A DNA stretch of 64,000 nucleotides from Ralstonia sp. UNC404CL21Col. Lineage in GTDB: Bacteria > Pseudomonadota > Gammaproteobacteria > Burkholderiales > Burkholderiaceae. Below are positions 16,035 through 24,516 of the stretch, in pieces (position 1 is the stretch's first letter; each line of letters starts with the position of its first letter). Position numbers and translations under genes: made by a program. The notes beneath the pieces were generated by a model that saw nothing but the letters and a program-made list of their open reading frames with translations, did no database searches and was not told the DNA's origin. The DNA is taken from contig NZ_JIBE01000003.1 in the NCBI RefSeq assembly GCF_000620465.1, positions 1,612,001-1,676,000 of the forward strand, in the 5' to 3' direction.

Positions 16035-17693
16035 ATGCTTTCGACCAAGAAGACGCTGCTCGCGATTGCGGTGCCGGCGTGCATGACCCTCGGCCTGTAC
16101 GCGTGCGGCGGCAGTGACGACGCTGCGCCCACGAACACCGCGGGCACCTCGCCCGCACCTGCTCCGACGACGCCCACGCAGCCGGCCAAGCCACAGGGCA
16201 TGTGGACCACGGGCGACCTGCACGTGCACACGGCGGAGTCCGTCGATGCCGTCACGCCGCTGGCGACGGTGCTCGATCACGCGTTCGACCTGAGCGGCCT
16301 CGACTGGATGGCCGTGTCGAACCACCTGCGGCCGTCGCCGCGCGATGCCACGGGTGCCACGCTTGCCGGCGGCTCCATTGCCGCGTCGGCCGGCATCGCC
16401 AAGTACGAAATGCCCGCCATTGCGCAAGCGCAGGCGGCAGGCAAGTACGCCGGCAAGCTGATCTTCTCCGCCGCCGAGTGGGACATGCCAACGCACGACC
16501 ACCTGAACGTCGGCATCTTCGATGGCACCGACAAGCTGCAGACGTCGGCCAAGGGCCTGAACAAGTTCGAGTACTTCTTCACCCAGCAATCTGCATCGCT
16601 GTTCGATCCGAACGATGTGACCGCATGGCAGCAGGAAGGCCCGCGCGCAGGCACGACACACACCGACGTGGTCAATGCCTTCAAGTGGCTCAAGACGAAT
16701 TACCCGAACACCAGCTACGGCCTGATCAACCACCCGTCGCGCAACCCGGGCAAGTACACGGTGGCGGATTTCCGCGAGTTCAACGACACGGCGCCCGACA
16801 TCATGTTCGGCATCGAGGGCATGGTCGGTAACCAGATGGAACCCGATCGCGGCGGCTATACCAGCGCCTACATCGACGCCAACCTGAAGAACCGCACCTA
16901 CGGCGGCGTCGATTACGTGGTCGCGCAAGTCGGCGGCGTCTGGGATGCGCTGCTCGGCGAGGGCCGCCGCATCTGGAACTTTGCCGATTCCGACCACCAC
17001 TTTGAAGTGGATGCCACGCAGCAGTTCAGCAGCGGCTACTACCCCGGCGAATACGCCAAGACCTATATCTGGCTGCCCGGCACCAGCCCCGACCTGAAGA
17101 CGCTGCTGGCGGCCATGCGCTCGGGCAAATCGTTCGCCGTGTTTGGCGACCTGATCAACGCGCTGGATTTCACCGCCGGCACCGCGGCCGCGTCAGCCGA
17201 CATGGGTGGCACGCTCACGGCCAAGGCCGGCGACAAGGTGACGATCACCATCCGCTTCAAGAGCCCCGATCACAACAACTATGAGTACCCGCTCGGCAGC
17301 GGCTTCAAGGTCAACATGCGGCCGGTGGTGGATCACGTCGACCTGATTGCCGGCGACGTGACGGGCAAGGCTGCATCGGGCACGCCGGCCTATGCGAAGG
17401 ACACCAACGACACCACCAAGGTCATCGCCACGTTCACCAAGGCGGACTGGAAGGTCGACGCAGATGGCTACAACACCGTCACGTACACCTACACGGCCGC
17501 CAAGAACCAGTACTTCCGCCTGCGCGGCACGAACCTCGGCATGAACGTGTCGGGCGAGACCAGCAACGGCAATCCGCTGCCCGACCAGAAGACCGTGGTG
17601 ACGGAAAACGCCGCGCGCTTCAACGCCATCAACGATCGCAACTACAACGATCTGTGGTTCTACTCGAACCCGGTGTTCGTGTCGGTGCAATAA
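16035..17693 (+). CDS. PHP-domain-like lipoprotein (putative exported phosphoesterase)
   Basis: Protein of 552 residues. The N-terminus is a lipoprotein signal (TLGLYACGG, lipobox cysteine near residue 22) followed by a Thr/Pro/Ala-rich linker. PHP metal-binding motifs follow: TTGDLHVHTAESVDA (residues ~58-72), DWMAVSNHLRPS, AAEWDMPTHDHLN, and the late FADSDHHFEVD. The last ~170 residues form a separate, probably beta-rich domain. ATG 16035 is used because it gives the signal peptide; upstream in-frame codons do not. The closest known role is a metal-dependent phosphoesterase, but the substrate is unknown. It converges with the histidine kinase gene 12 bases away. Confidence 0.75.
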   Translation: MLSTKKTLLAIAVPACMTLGLYACGGSDDAAPTNTAGTSPAPAPTTPTQPAKPQGMWTTGDLHVHTAESVDAVTPLATVLDHAFDLSGLDWMAVSNHLRPSPRDATGATLAGGSIAASAGIAKYEMPAIAQAQAAGKYAGKLIFSAAEWDMPTHDHLNVGIFDGTDKLQTSAKGLNKFEYFFTQQSASLFDPNDVTAWQQEGPRAGTTHTDVVNAFKWLKTNYPNTSYGLINHPSRNPGKYTVADFREFNDTAPDIMFGIEGMVGNQMEPDRGGYTSAYIDANLKNRTYGGVDYVVAQVGGVWDALLGEGRRIWNFADSDHHFEVDATQQFSSGYYPGEYAKTYIWLPGTSPDLKTLLAAMRSGKSFAVFGDLINALDFTAGTAAASADMGGTLTAKAGDKVTITIRFKSPDHNNYEYPLGSGFKVNMRPVVDHVDLIAGDVTGKAASGTPAYAKDTNDTTKVIATFTKADWKVDADGYNTVTYTYTAAKNQYFRLRGTNLGMNVSGETSNGNPLPDQKTVVTENAARFNAINDRNYNDLWFYSNPVFVSVQ

Positions 17694-17705
17694 GCGCCGC
17701 GGCCG

Positions 17706-19181
17706 TCAGGCAGGCGCGGTGACTGACGCTGCGGCGGGCGCGCTCGTGCGCCGCAGCCACACCGTCACCGCCAGCCCGACGCCGCCCGGCCCAGGCGCCA
17801 GCGCAATCTGGCCGCCCATGCGATCCACGATCTGACGCACGATCGCCAGGCCCAGGCCGCTGCCTTGGGTCTGCGTGCCTTCCAGACGCGTGAAGCGTTC
17901 GAACACCCGTGTGTACGCCTCGGGCGGAATGCCAGGGCCGTTGTCGATCACGGTCAGCATGGCCCAACCGTAGTCCGCCGACACCTGCACCGTCACGTGG
18001 CCGCCTTCCTGCGTGTAGCGCACGGCGTTGTCGACGAGGTTGAACAGCAGGGCGGCGATCAGCGTGCGGTTGCCCGACGTCCACACAGGCTGCTCGGCGG
18101 GCTCGATGCCCAGATCGATCTGGCGGCCATCGGCCAGCAGCGCGAGGTCTTCCAGCACCGTGCGCGTCACCTGTGAGAGGTCCACCACCTCGCTCGTCGC
18201 GGCCGAGGCTTCGGCCTGAGACAAGAGCAGCAAGTCGTTGATGAGATCCGCCAGATTGCGCGTGCTGGTGCGCGCGGCTTTCAGGACTTCGTGGAGCGCG
18301 GCATCGGCGTTGGTTTGCGCTGCCACCTGCATCTGCGTATCGAGAATCGCCAGCGGCGTGCGCATCTGGTGCGCAGCATCGGCAATGAAGCGCTTCTGCG
18401 TGAGCGCGTTGTCGGCAATACGCTGCAGGTACTGGTTGAACGCGCCGGCAATCGGCTGCAGTTCGTGCTGCAGGCCGTCGGGGTCGAGCGGCGCAAGGTC
18501 GGTGGGCGCGCGTGCCGACACATTGCCGGCCAATCGCAAGATCGGTCGCAGTTCCAGCGTCAGGCCGATGAGGATCATCGCCAGCGCCAGGCCCACCAGC
18601 GCGAGTTGGCGCACCGTGGCGGGCCACCACAACTGGCGGATCATCGCGTCGCGCCCGTTCGTGGTTTGCGCGACGCGCGTGACGACGCGCTCGGTGCGGC
18701 CGGCGTCGTACATGGTGCGCACCACGGCGGCCACGTGCACAGGCCGGCCCTCTACCGTATCGGTGTAGGTGCCGGCGTCCGCCAGGCCCGCCGCATCAAA
18801 CGCGGGGCGCGTGCCGAAGTCGAGCCGCCCGGCCAGCAGCCGGCCATGCTCGGTGCTGACCTGGTACGTGACCTGGTCGCGCACGGGGCTTTCCGGCGCA
18901 GCAAACACCGCCAGCGCGGCCGGCGGCACCGAGACGCGCAAGCGGCCTTCGTCCCATTCGACCTGGCCGCTGATCATCTGCGCGGCCGTGTCGAGCGCGT
19001 GAAAGTGCACGAGATCGGCGTTGTGGCGTGCGGCGGCCAGGTCCAGCCAGCCGTCCGCCGCCACATAGACGACAAGCGGCAGTGCCAGCCACAACACCAG
19101 CCGCGCACGCAGGCTGTGCGCCCGCGCGGGGGCGGGGCCGGACGGCGCTGGCGCTGGATCAGGACTGCGCAGCGGAGGCAT
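17706..19181 (-). CDS. Sensor histidine kinase, TctE-like
   Basis: Membrane sensor kinase of 491 residues, partner of the response regulator it overlaps. A first TM segment (residues ~30-45, ARLVLWLALPLVVYVAA), a periplasmic sensor of about 130 residues and a second TM (LALVGLALAMILIGLTL) precede the kinase core. The H-box is FIADAAHQMRTPLAIL (phosphorylated His), the N-box NLVDNAVRYT, then DNGPGIPPE and GSGLGLAIVR. The layout matches TctE, which senses tricarboxylates; the ligand here is not shown. Its start overlaps the regulator's 3' end by about 23 bases. Confidence 0.85.
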   Translation of the reverse strand: MPPLRSPDPAPAPSGPAPARAHSLRARLVLWLALPLVVYVAADGWLDLAAARHNADLVHFHALDTAAQMISGQVEWDEGRLRVSVPPAALAVFAAPESPVRDQVTYQVSTEHGRLLAGRLDFGTRPAFDAAGLADAGTYTDTVEGRPVHVAAVVRTMYDAGRTERVVTRVAQTTNGRDAMIRQLWWPATVRQLALVGLALAMILIGLTLELRPILRLAGNVSARAPTDLAPLDPDGLQHELQPIAGAFNQYLQRIADNALTQKRFIADAAHQMRTPLAILDTQMQVAAQTNADAALHEVLKAARTSTRNLADLINDLLLLSQAEASAATSEVVDLSQVTRTVLEDLALLADGRQIDLGIEPAEQPVWTSGNRTLIAALLFNLVDNAVRYTQEGGHVTVQVSADYGWAMLTVIDNGPGIPPEAYTRVFERFTRLEGTQTQGSGLGLAIVRQIVDRMGGQIALAPGPGGVGLAVTVWLRRTSAPAAASVTAPA

Positions 19182-19839
19182 CGCGCAGCAAGTAACCAAG
19201 GCCGCGCAGCGTGACGATGGTGGCAGCGGAATGCTCCAGCTTCTTGCGCAGGCGGTGGATGTAGATTTCGATGGCCTCGGGGCTGGCTTCGTCGTCCATC
19301 CCGAACACGCCGTTCACCAGCGCCGGTTTGGAGACCGTGCGCCCGAGCTTGAGCATGAGGATTTCCAGCACGGTGTGCTCGCGCGCAGGCAGCACCAGAG
19401 GCTGGCCGGCCAAGTTGAAGGTGCGGCTGCCGGTGTGGTACGTCAGGTCGCCGCATTGCAGCTCGACGGATTGGTCGGGCGCGCTGCGCCGCACCAGCAC
19501 CTGGATCCGCGCAATCAACTCGCGAATCTCGAACGGCTTGACGAGGTAGTCATCCGCGCCGGCACCCAGGCATGCGACCTTGTCGTCGATGCCGCCGCTG
19601 GCCGTGAGGATCAGCACCGGCACGGCGTTGCGCCGTCCGCGCAAACGTTGCAATACCCCTTGCCCCGGCAACGTGGGCAATTGCAGATCGAGCAGGACCA
19701 CGTCGTAGTGTTGCGTGAGCAACAACGTGTCGGCGGATTCGCCATCGGTGGCGTGATCCACGGTGAAATGGGCGCGCCGCAGGGCTTCAGACAGCCAGTG
19801 CGCCAGCGGGGCGTTGTCTTCGATCAGGAGCAGCTTCAT
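19159..19839 (-). CDS. OmpR-family response regulator, TctD-like
   Basis: Response regulator of 226 residues. The receiver domain (1-~120) has the acidic pair IEDN, phospho-acceptor Asp in VVLLDLQLP, the conserved Thr/Ser in LILTASG and Lys in LVKPF. The C-terminal winged helix (~130-220) ends in IEIYIHRLRKKL and TLRGLGYLL. It is co-transcribed with and overlaps the kinase gene. A solute-binding protein is divergent 147 bases away and a porin follows it, so these are likely targets, as in known TctDE-tricarboxylate transport loci. Confidence 0.88.
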   Translation of the reverse strand: MKLLLIEDNAPLAHWLSEALRRAHFTVDHATDGESADTLLLTQHYDVVLLDLQLPTLPGQGVLQRLRGRRNAVPVLILTASGGIDDKVACLGAGADDYLVKPFEIRELIARIQVLVRRSAPDQSVELQCGDLTYHTGSRTFNLAGQPLVLPAREHTVLEILMLKLGRTVSKPALVNGVFGMDDEASPEAIEIYIHRLRKKLEHSAATIVTLRGLGYLLRDASAAQS

Positions 19840-19986
19840 GCGAAAACAGCGCGTCCGAAAAATGAAAGCGATTTGTGGGTTGCCGCTTCCTAGAATGGTG
19901 GCGGCTGCCTACGCGCGCCGGAGGCATCACTCACCAGATCCGGACCGCGCGATACCGATATCTACAAAAGAGCCGGAGACAACTCA

Positions 19987-21036
19987 ATGGGTGTTTTTAC
20001 CTGCAGGAGCGCTCGCGCACGCGGCCTCCGGGGCTGGATCACGCCGTGGCTCGCTGCCCTGCTGGCAGTGGCAGCCTCACACGCCCTCGCCCAAGACCCG
20101 ACTCGACTGACGCTCATGGTCAGCGGCACCGCCAAGATGATCTACCTGCCCGCGACGCTGGCGCAGCGCCTGGGCCATTTCCGCGACGAGGGGCTCGAAG
20201 TGGAACTGCTCTCGCAACCCGCCGGCGTCGATGCCGAAAGCGAACTGCTCACCGGCTTTGCGCAAGGCGTAGTCGGCTTTTATGACCACACCATCGACCT
20301 GCAGGCCAAGGGCAAGGAAGTGCGTGCCATCGTCGTATTCAGCCAGGTACCGGGCGAAGCGGAAGTCGTCTCGACACGGTTGCCGGCAGCCGTGCAATCG
20401 ATGCGCGACCTGCGCGGCCGCACGCTGGGCGTGACGGGGCTGGGCGCATCGACGAGCTTTCTCACGCGCTACCTGATGGCGCAGCAGGGGCTGTCGGCCG
20501 GCGATTACACCATGCTGCCCGTCGGCGCCGACCGCAGCTTCGTCACCGCACTGCGCAACGGCCGCATCGACGCCGGCATGACCACCGACCCGACGGTCAC
20601 GCGGCTCGTGCACAGCGGCGAAGCCCGCGTGCTGCTCGACTTGCGCACGCTGGAAAGCACCCGCGCCGCGCTGGGCGGCCCGTATCCGGCCGCGTGCCTG
20701 TACCTGCAGACCGAATGGCTCGAAGCACATCCGGACATCGCGGTCAAACTGGCTCGCGCCTTCGTGCGCACCCTGCGTTACATGCACACGCATGACGCGG
20801 AAGACATTGCCGCCCGCATGCCGGCTGAATTCCGGCGCGATCATCCCGAGCTGTACGCAAAAGCGCTTGCCGCCACGTTGCCCACCTTCAGCACCGACGG
20901 ACGCATGCCGGACGACGGCCCACCCACCGTCCTGCGCGTCCTCGCCGCCAGCAATGCCAACGCGCGCGACAAGCACATCGACCTCTCGCGCACCTATACC
21001 AACAAGTTTGTCGATCAGGTGCGCGAGCGCCGCTAG
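19987..21036 (+). CDS. ABC transporter substrate-binding protein (NMT1/SsuA type)
   Basis: Periplasmic solute-binding protein of 349 residues. A long basic N-region and signal peptide end at SHALAQ (residue ~37). The mature protein is of the nitrate/sulfonate/taurine type: LTLMVSGTAKMIYLPATLAQRLGHFRDEGLEVELL, then LRGRTLGVTGLGASTSFLTRYLMAQQG. No ATPase or permease gene is adjacent, although a nitrate/sulfonate-type ATPase and permease occur at 60.8-64 kb. It is divergent from the TctDE-like genes and convergent with a porin. The substrate is unknown. Confidence 0.85.
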   Translation: MGVFTCRSARARGLRGWITPWLAALLAVAASHALAQDPTRLTLMVSGTAKMIYLPATLAQRLGHFRDEGLEVELLSQPAGVDAESELLTGFAQGVVGFYDHTIDLQAKGKEVRAIVVFSQVPGEAEVVSTRLPAAVQSMRDLRGRTLGVTGLGASTSFLTRYLMAQQGLSAGDYTMLPVGADRSFVTALRNGRIDAGMTTDPTVTRLVHSGEARVLLDLRTLESTRAALGGPYPAACLYLQTEWLEAHPDIAVKLARAFVRTLRYMHTHDAEDIAARMPAEFRRDHPELYAKALAATLPTFSTDGRMPDDGPPTVLRVLAASNANARDKHIDLSRTYTNKFVDQVRERR

Positions 21037-21053
21037 CTCAGCCAAACCCTCGC

Positions 21054-22181
21054 TTAGAAGCGCGTGCGCATACCGACGCCGAACTCCGTCTGGCTGTTGT
21101 GGCCGTTGGTGCCGCCCACGATGTACTGGTCCTTCAGCTTCATGTAGTCGGCCGCAACGTAGAACTCCGTGCGCTTGGACACGTGGTAGAACACCGAGCC
21201 GTACAGCGTGCTCTTGCGGCCGCTGCCCGCTGCGGTGGCGCCCACGACGCTGGCATACGCATTGAGGGTGTTGCCATCGGCGCTGAAGGCGGCGTTGTTG
21301 GCCTTCATGATCTGGTAGCCGATTTCGTAGTCGAACGCGCCCGGCGGCGCGACCTTCAGCGACACGGTGTACGCGTTGTCGCTGCGGTTGCCGATCGCGG
21401 CCGGCTGCTCGCCGGTGTAGTGGAAGTAGCCGGCATTGACGCGGAACATGCCGAAGATCACGTTGCCGCCCACCGAATACGAACGGTCCATGAAGCCGCC
21501 CACTTTGGCCTGTTGCGCAAAGCCGGCCAGGTTGAAGTTGCCGCCGTTGTAGCCCAGGGCCAGCGACTCGGTGGTCCCTTGCGTGAACTGACCCGGCACT
21601 TCGCCAAACTGATAGGCCAGGCCAGTGAAGAAGCGGCCGTCCCACAGCTTCTTCCACACCACGCCGTTGTTCAGACGCGTGCCCGTGGCGCTACCTGCGT
21701 AGAAGATCAGTTGCTTGAAGTTGTTGACGTTGGTGTAGCCGCCTTCGTCCAGCGTGACGGTGGCGCTGGTGTACGGGTCGCCGTAGATGCCCGACACATC
21801 GCGCGCAATCGCGTTCTGACGGCCAAAGGTCAGCTTACCGAGCGATTCGCTCGACAAGCCCACCCACGCATCACGGTTGAACAGCACCCCCGGGGTGTCC
21901 ATGTTGCCGGTGGGCGTTTCGAATTCCGATTCCAGCTTGAAGATGGCCGACAGACCGTTGCCCAGGTCTTCCTTGCCGGTCAGGCCCCAGCGGCTGCCGG
22001 AGAACCAGGGCACTTGGAAGCCCGTCAGGCGCGCGCCCGAGGCATTGGCGTTGTTGACGGTGCTGATGGTGGTGTCGATCAGCCCGTAGAGCGTCACGTT
22101 CGACGACTGGGCGTGGGCGCCGGTGGCCAGCGTGGCCGCCGCAGCCGCTGTTGCCGCAAGGGCAAACTTGATGCGGGACAT
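21054..22181 (-). CDS. Outer-membrane porin, Burkholderia/OmpC-like
   Basis: General diffusion porin of 375 residues. The signal peptide (LAATAAAAATLATGAHAQ) is followed by SSNVTLYGLIDTTIS, the standard first strand of the Gram-negative porin family, and the last strand ends FGVGMRTRF with the required terminal Phe. GGAAGGAG lies about 8 bases before ATG 22181 and fixes the start; the longer open frame upstream is not coding. It converges on the NMT1-type binding protein gene, suggesting joint use in uptake. Confidence 0.9.
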   Translation of the reverse strand: MSRIKFALAATAAAAATLATGAHAQSSNVTLYGLIDTTISTVNNANASGARLTGFQVPWFSGSRWGLTGKEDLGNGLSAIFKLESEFETPTGNMDTPGVLFNRDAWVGLSSESLGKLTFGRQNAIARDVSGIYGDPYTSATVTLDEGGYTNVNNFKQLIFYAGSATGTRLNNGVVWKKLWDGRFFTGLAYQFGEVPGQFTQGTTESLALGYNGGNFNLAGFAQQAKVGGFMDRSYSVGGNVIFGMFRVNAGYFHYTGEQPAAIGNRSDNAYTVSLKVAPPGAFDYEIGYQIMKANNAAFSADGNTLNAYASVVGATAAGSGRKSTLYGSVFYHVSKRTEFYVAADYMKLKDQYIVGGTNGHNSQTEFGVGMRTRF

Positions 22182-22469
22182 TGAAGTCTCCTTCCTTTGT
22201 GGGTGATGGTGTCCGGTCGTGGTGCCGGCTTCGGAAAACGCGCGACGGCGGTGGGTCAGGCCGCCGATGCAATCGCTGGGCGAGCGTAGAAGGGACCACC
22301 TTTCTGGAGCCTTTCGCGTCGGCGTGCGCACAACGCTAGGGTCTACCCGCATTGGGGCATGGGCAGACGCGCGTTGTTGCGTCGTCCAATGCAACGCATT
22401 GCAGCCCCGGCAATCGGGCTCGCGGTAGAGTGTCGAGTCACCTCACCCCAACTCCACCAGACCTTCCCC

Positions 22470-22904
22470 ATGCACCCGTCCCAAATGACCGGCCTGCAAT
22501 TGCTGCAGGCCATGTCGCACGGCGAACTGCCGCGCGCGTCCATCAGCGAAACCATCCCGATGACGATGGATGTCATCGAAGCAGGCACCGTGCACTTCAC
22601 CGCCCAGGCCGACAAACGCCACCTCAATCCGCTGGGCGGTGTGCACGGCGGCTTTGCGGCGACGGTGCTCGATTCCGTAACGGGCTGCGCCGTGCATTCG
22701 ATGCTGGAAGCCGGCATCGGCTACGGCACGGTCGACCTGAACGTGAAGATGGTGAAGGCCGTGCCGGTAGACACACCGCTGGTGGCCGTTGGGCGCGTGC
22801 TGCATGTCTCGCGCACGATCGGCGTGTCGGAGGGCACGCTCAAGACGCAGGACGGCACATTGCTGGCACATGCCACGGCCACCTGTGTCATCCGCCGTCC
22901 GTAA
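22470..22904 (+). CDS. PaaI-family hotdog thioesterase
   Basis: Acyl-CoA thioesterase-like protein of 144 residues with a single hotdog fold. The signature is at residues ~53-82: [26 protein letters not shown], with the HGG turn and catalytic Asp typical of PaaI-like enzymes. ATG 22470 follows a short leader with a weak ribosome site. The isochorismatase-like gene begins 23 bases after its stop, so the two probably share a transcript. The substrate is not predictable. Confidence 0.82.
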   Translation: MHPSQMTGLQLLQAMSHGELPRASISETIPMTMDVIEAGTVHFTAQADKRHLNPLGGVHGGFAATVLDSVTGCAVHSMLEAGIGYGTVDLNVKMVKAVPVDTPLVAVGRVLHVSRTIGVSEGTLKTQDGTLLAHATATCVIRRP

Positions 22905-22927
22905 ATCCGATTGACCTGGAGCACCTG

Positions 22928-23527
22928 ATGTCTGAACCGCTGCAAACCCTGTCTGCCCTGTCTGCGAAGACCACCGCGCTGGTGCTGATCGACCTGCAAC
23001 GCGGCATCCTGCCGTTCGCGCAAGGGCCGCATACGGCCGAGCAGGTATTGGGCGCGTCCGCCAAGTTGGCCAAGCGCTTTCGCGAGCTGGGTGCGCCCGT
23101 GGTGCTCGTGCGCGTGGGCTGGGCGTCGGACTATGCCGATGCGCCGCGCCATCCCGTCGACCGTCCCACGCCCACACAGCCCGGCGGCCTGCCGCCGCAA
23201 TGGTGGGAACAGCCCGCCGAGCTGGAAGTCGCGGCCACCGACATCCAGATCACCAAGCGCCAGTGGGGCGCGTTCTACGGCACCGAGCTGGATCTGCAAC
23301 TGCGCCGCCGCGGCGTCACCACCATCGTGCTGGGCGGGATCTCGACGCATGTGGGTGTGGAGTCGACCGCGCGCGCCGCGTGGGAGCACGGCTACGCGCT
23401 GGTGCTGGCCGAAGATGCGATGAGTTCGAACGATGCGGCGATGCATCGTTCGTCGGTGGAAAACGTATTCCCGCGACTGGGCCGCGTGCGCGACACCGAC
23501 ACCATCCTGGCGGCGCTGACGGCCTGA
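22928..23527 (+). CDS. Isochorismatase-like hydrolase of the YecD type (no catalytic Cys)
   Basis: Cysteine-hydrolase-fold protein of 199 residues. The aspartate motif ([15 protein letters not shown], residues ~21-35) and lysine motif ([15 protein letters not shown]) of the family are present, but the usual TNVCVEST nucleophile motif reads [17 protein letters not shown], with Gly where Cys is expected. The same replacement is found in E. coli YecD. The activity is therefore uncertain; it may not hydrolyse amides. ATG 22928 follows CTGGAGCACC. It is downstream of a thioesterase gene in the same direction. Confidence 0.8.
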   Translation: MSEPLQTLSALSAKTTALVLIDLQRGILPFAQGPHTAEQVLGASAKLAKRFRELGAPVVLVRVGWASDYADAPRHPVDRPTPTQPGGLPPQWWEQPAELEVAATDIQITKRQWGAFYGTELDLQLRRRGVTTIVLGGISTHVGVESTARAAWEHGYALVLAEDAMSSNDAAMHRSSVENVFPRLGRVRDTDTILAALTA

Positions 23528-23546
23528 ACGCTGACGGCCTGAACGT

Positions 23547-24392
23547 TCAGGCGCCGTCCTCGACCGGCACGTACAGCACCATGCGCAGGCGCGGGTCTTC
23601 CATCACCGGCAGGCCGATGTAGTCGTAGCGGACAACCTTGCCGTCAGGCGTGCGGATCAGCTTGTGCTCGGCGCGCTGGGCGCGCACTTCGTGCTGGCGC
23701 CACCAGGTATCGAACTCGCGGCTGCTGGTGCGCAGCCGGTCGACCAGCGCCACGAGCACCGGGTCGTCTGCGTGCGGGTCGTACACGGCACGAAACTTCG
23801 CCAGCATGCGCCGCGCCTCGTTTTCCCACTCGACAAAACGCTCGCGCGCATTGGCATACAGGAACATGTAGACCAGGGAGTTGCGGTCTTCCGGCGGCAT
23901 CGTGCCGAAATCCATGAAGAGCTGCGAGGTCGCCTCGTTCCAGCACAGCAACTCGGTGCGGTAGCTGCGCACGTGGGCCGGCAAGACCATGCCGGCAACA
24001 GCGCGGCGCAAGACATCGGGGACCGCTTCGGCGGCCGGACGCCCCGACGCCGCAGCCGCTGCGCCCGTCAAGACCGACTCCGCGCGCGCCAGGCCGCGCA
24101 TGTGCGCGCGTTCATCCGAAGACAGCTTCAGCGCGCGCCCGATCGCCTCGATGGTCGCCACCGACGGCCGCACGTCGCGCCCCTGCTCGATACGCACATA
24201 CCAATCGATGCTGATATTGGCGAGCTGCGCAACCTCTTCCCGGCGCAGCCCGGCGGTGCGGCGGCGCCCGCTGCCCTCGGGCAGCCCCACATCCTGCGGA
24301 CGCAGATGGCTGCGGCGGCTGCGCAGGAACTCGCCCAGCTCGTTGCGGGGCGCGGCGGGCAAGGGCGCGAGGTCGGCGGTGAAATCGTCCAT
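23547..24392 (-). CDS. HTH transcriptional regulator with MmyB-like ligand domain
   Basis: Regulator of 281 residues from ATG 24392. An Xre-type HTH (residues ~17-85, LGEFLRSRRSHL, GLRREEVAQLANISIDWYVRIEQG) is followed by an MmyB-like domain (RSYRTELLCWNEATSQLF, EDRNSLVYMFLYANARE, EFDTWWRQHEV). Such regulators usually repress an adjacent exporter or dehydrogenase. A second ATG at 24440 would give 297 residues but overlaps the dyad operator side and has no ribosome site; neither start has a strong one. It is divergent from a 14-TM exporter. Confidence 0.82.
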   Translation of the reverse strand: MDDFTADLAPLPAAPRNELGEFLRSRRSHLRPQDVGLPEGSGRRRTAGLRREEVAQLANISIDWYVRIEQGRDVRPSVATIEAIGRALKLSSDERAHMRGLARAESVLTGAAAAASGRPAAEAVPDVLRRAVAGMVLPAHVRSYRTELLCWNEATSQLFMDFGTMPPEDRNSLVYMFLYANARERFVEWENEARRMLAKFRAVYDPHADDPVLVALVDRLRTSSREFDTWWRQHEVRAQRAEHKLIRTPDGKVVRYDYIGLPVMEDPRLRMVLYVPVEDGA

Positions 24393-24441
24393 GGCGGTAT
24401 TACACACGGCGGTGCGTGTGGGTGGGAGGGACAAGCTCATC

Positions 24442-24456
24442 CTAGGTTAATCCTAG
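24442..24456. promoter_or_regulatory. Candidate operator (perfect dyad) for the divergent HTH/MFS pair
   Basis: CTAGG-TTAAT-CCTAG is a perfect 5-bp inverted repeat with a 5-base spacer, lying between the MmyB-like regulator and the DHA2 exporter it probably controls. Confidence 0.5.
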
Positions 24457-24516
24457 CTCTGCATCGAATCGGCGCGCGCACCTACGCTGCGTTCACCTCT
24501 CTTTCCGGAGCCGATC

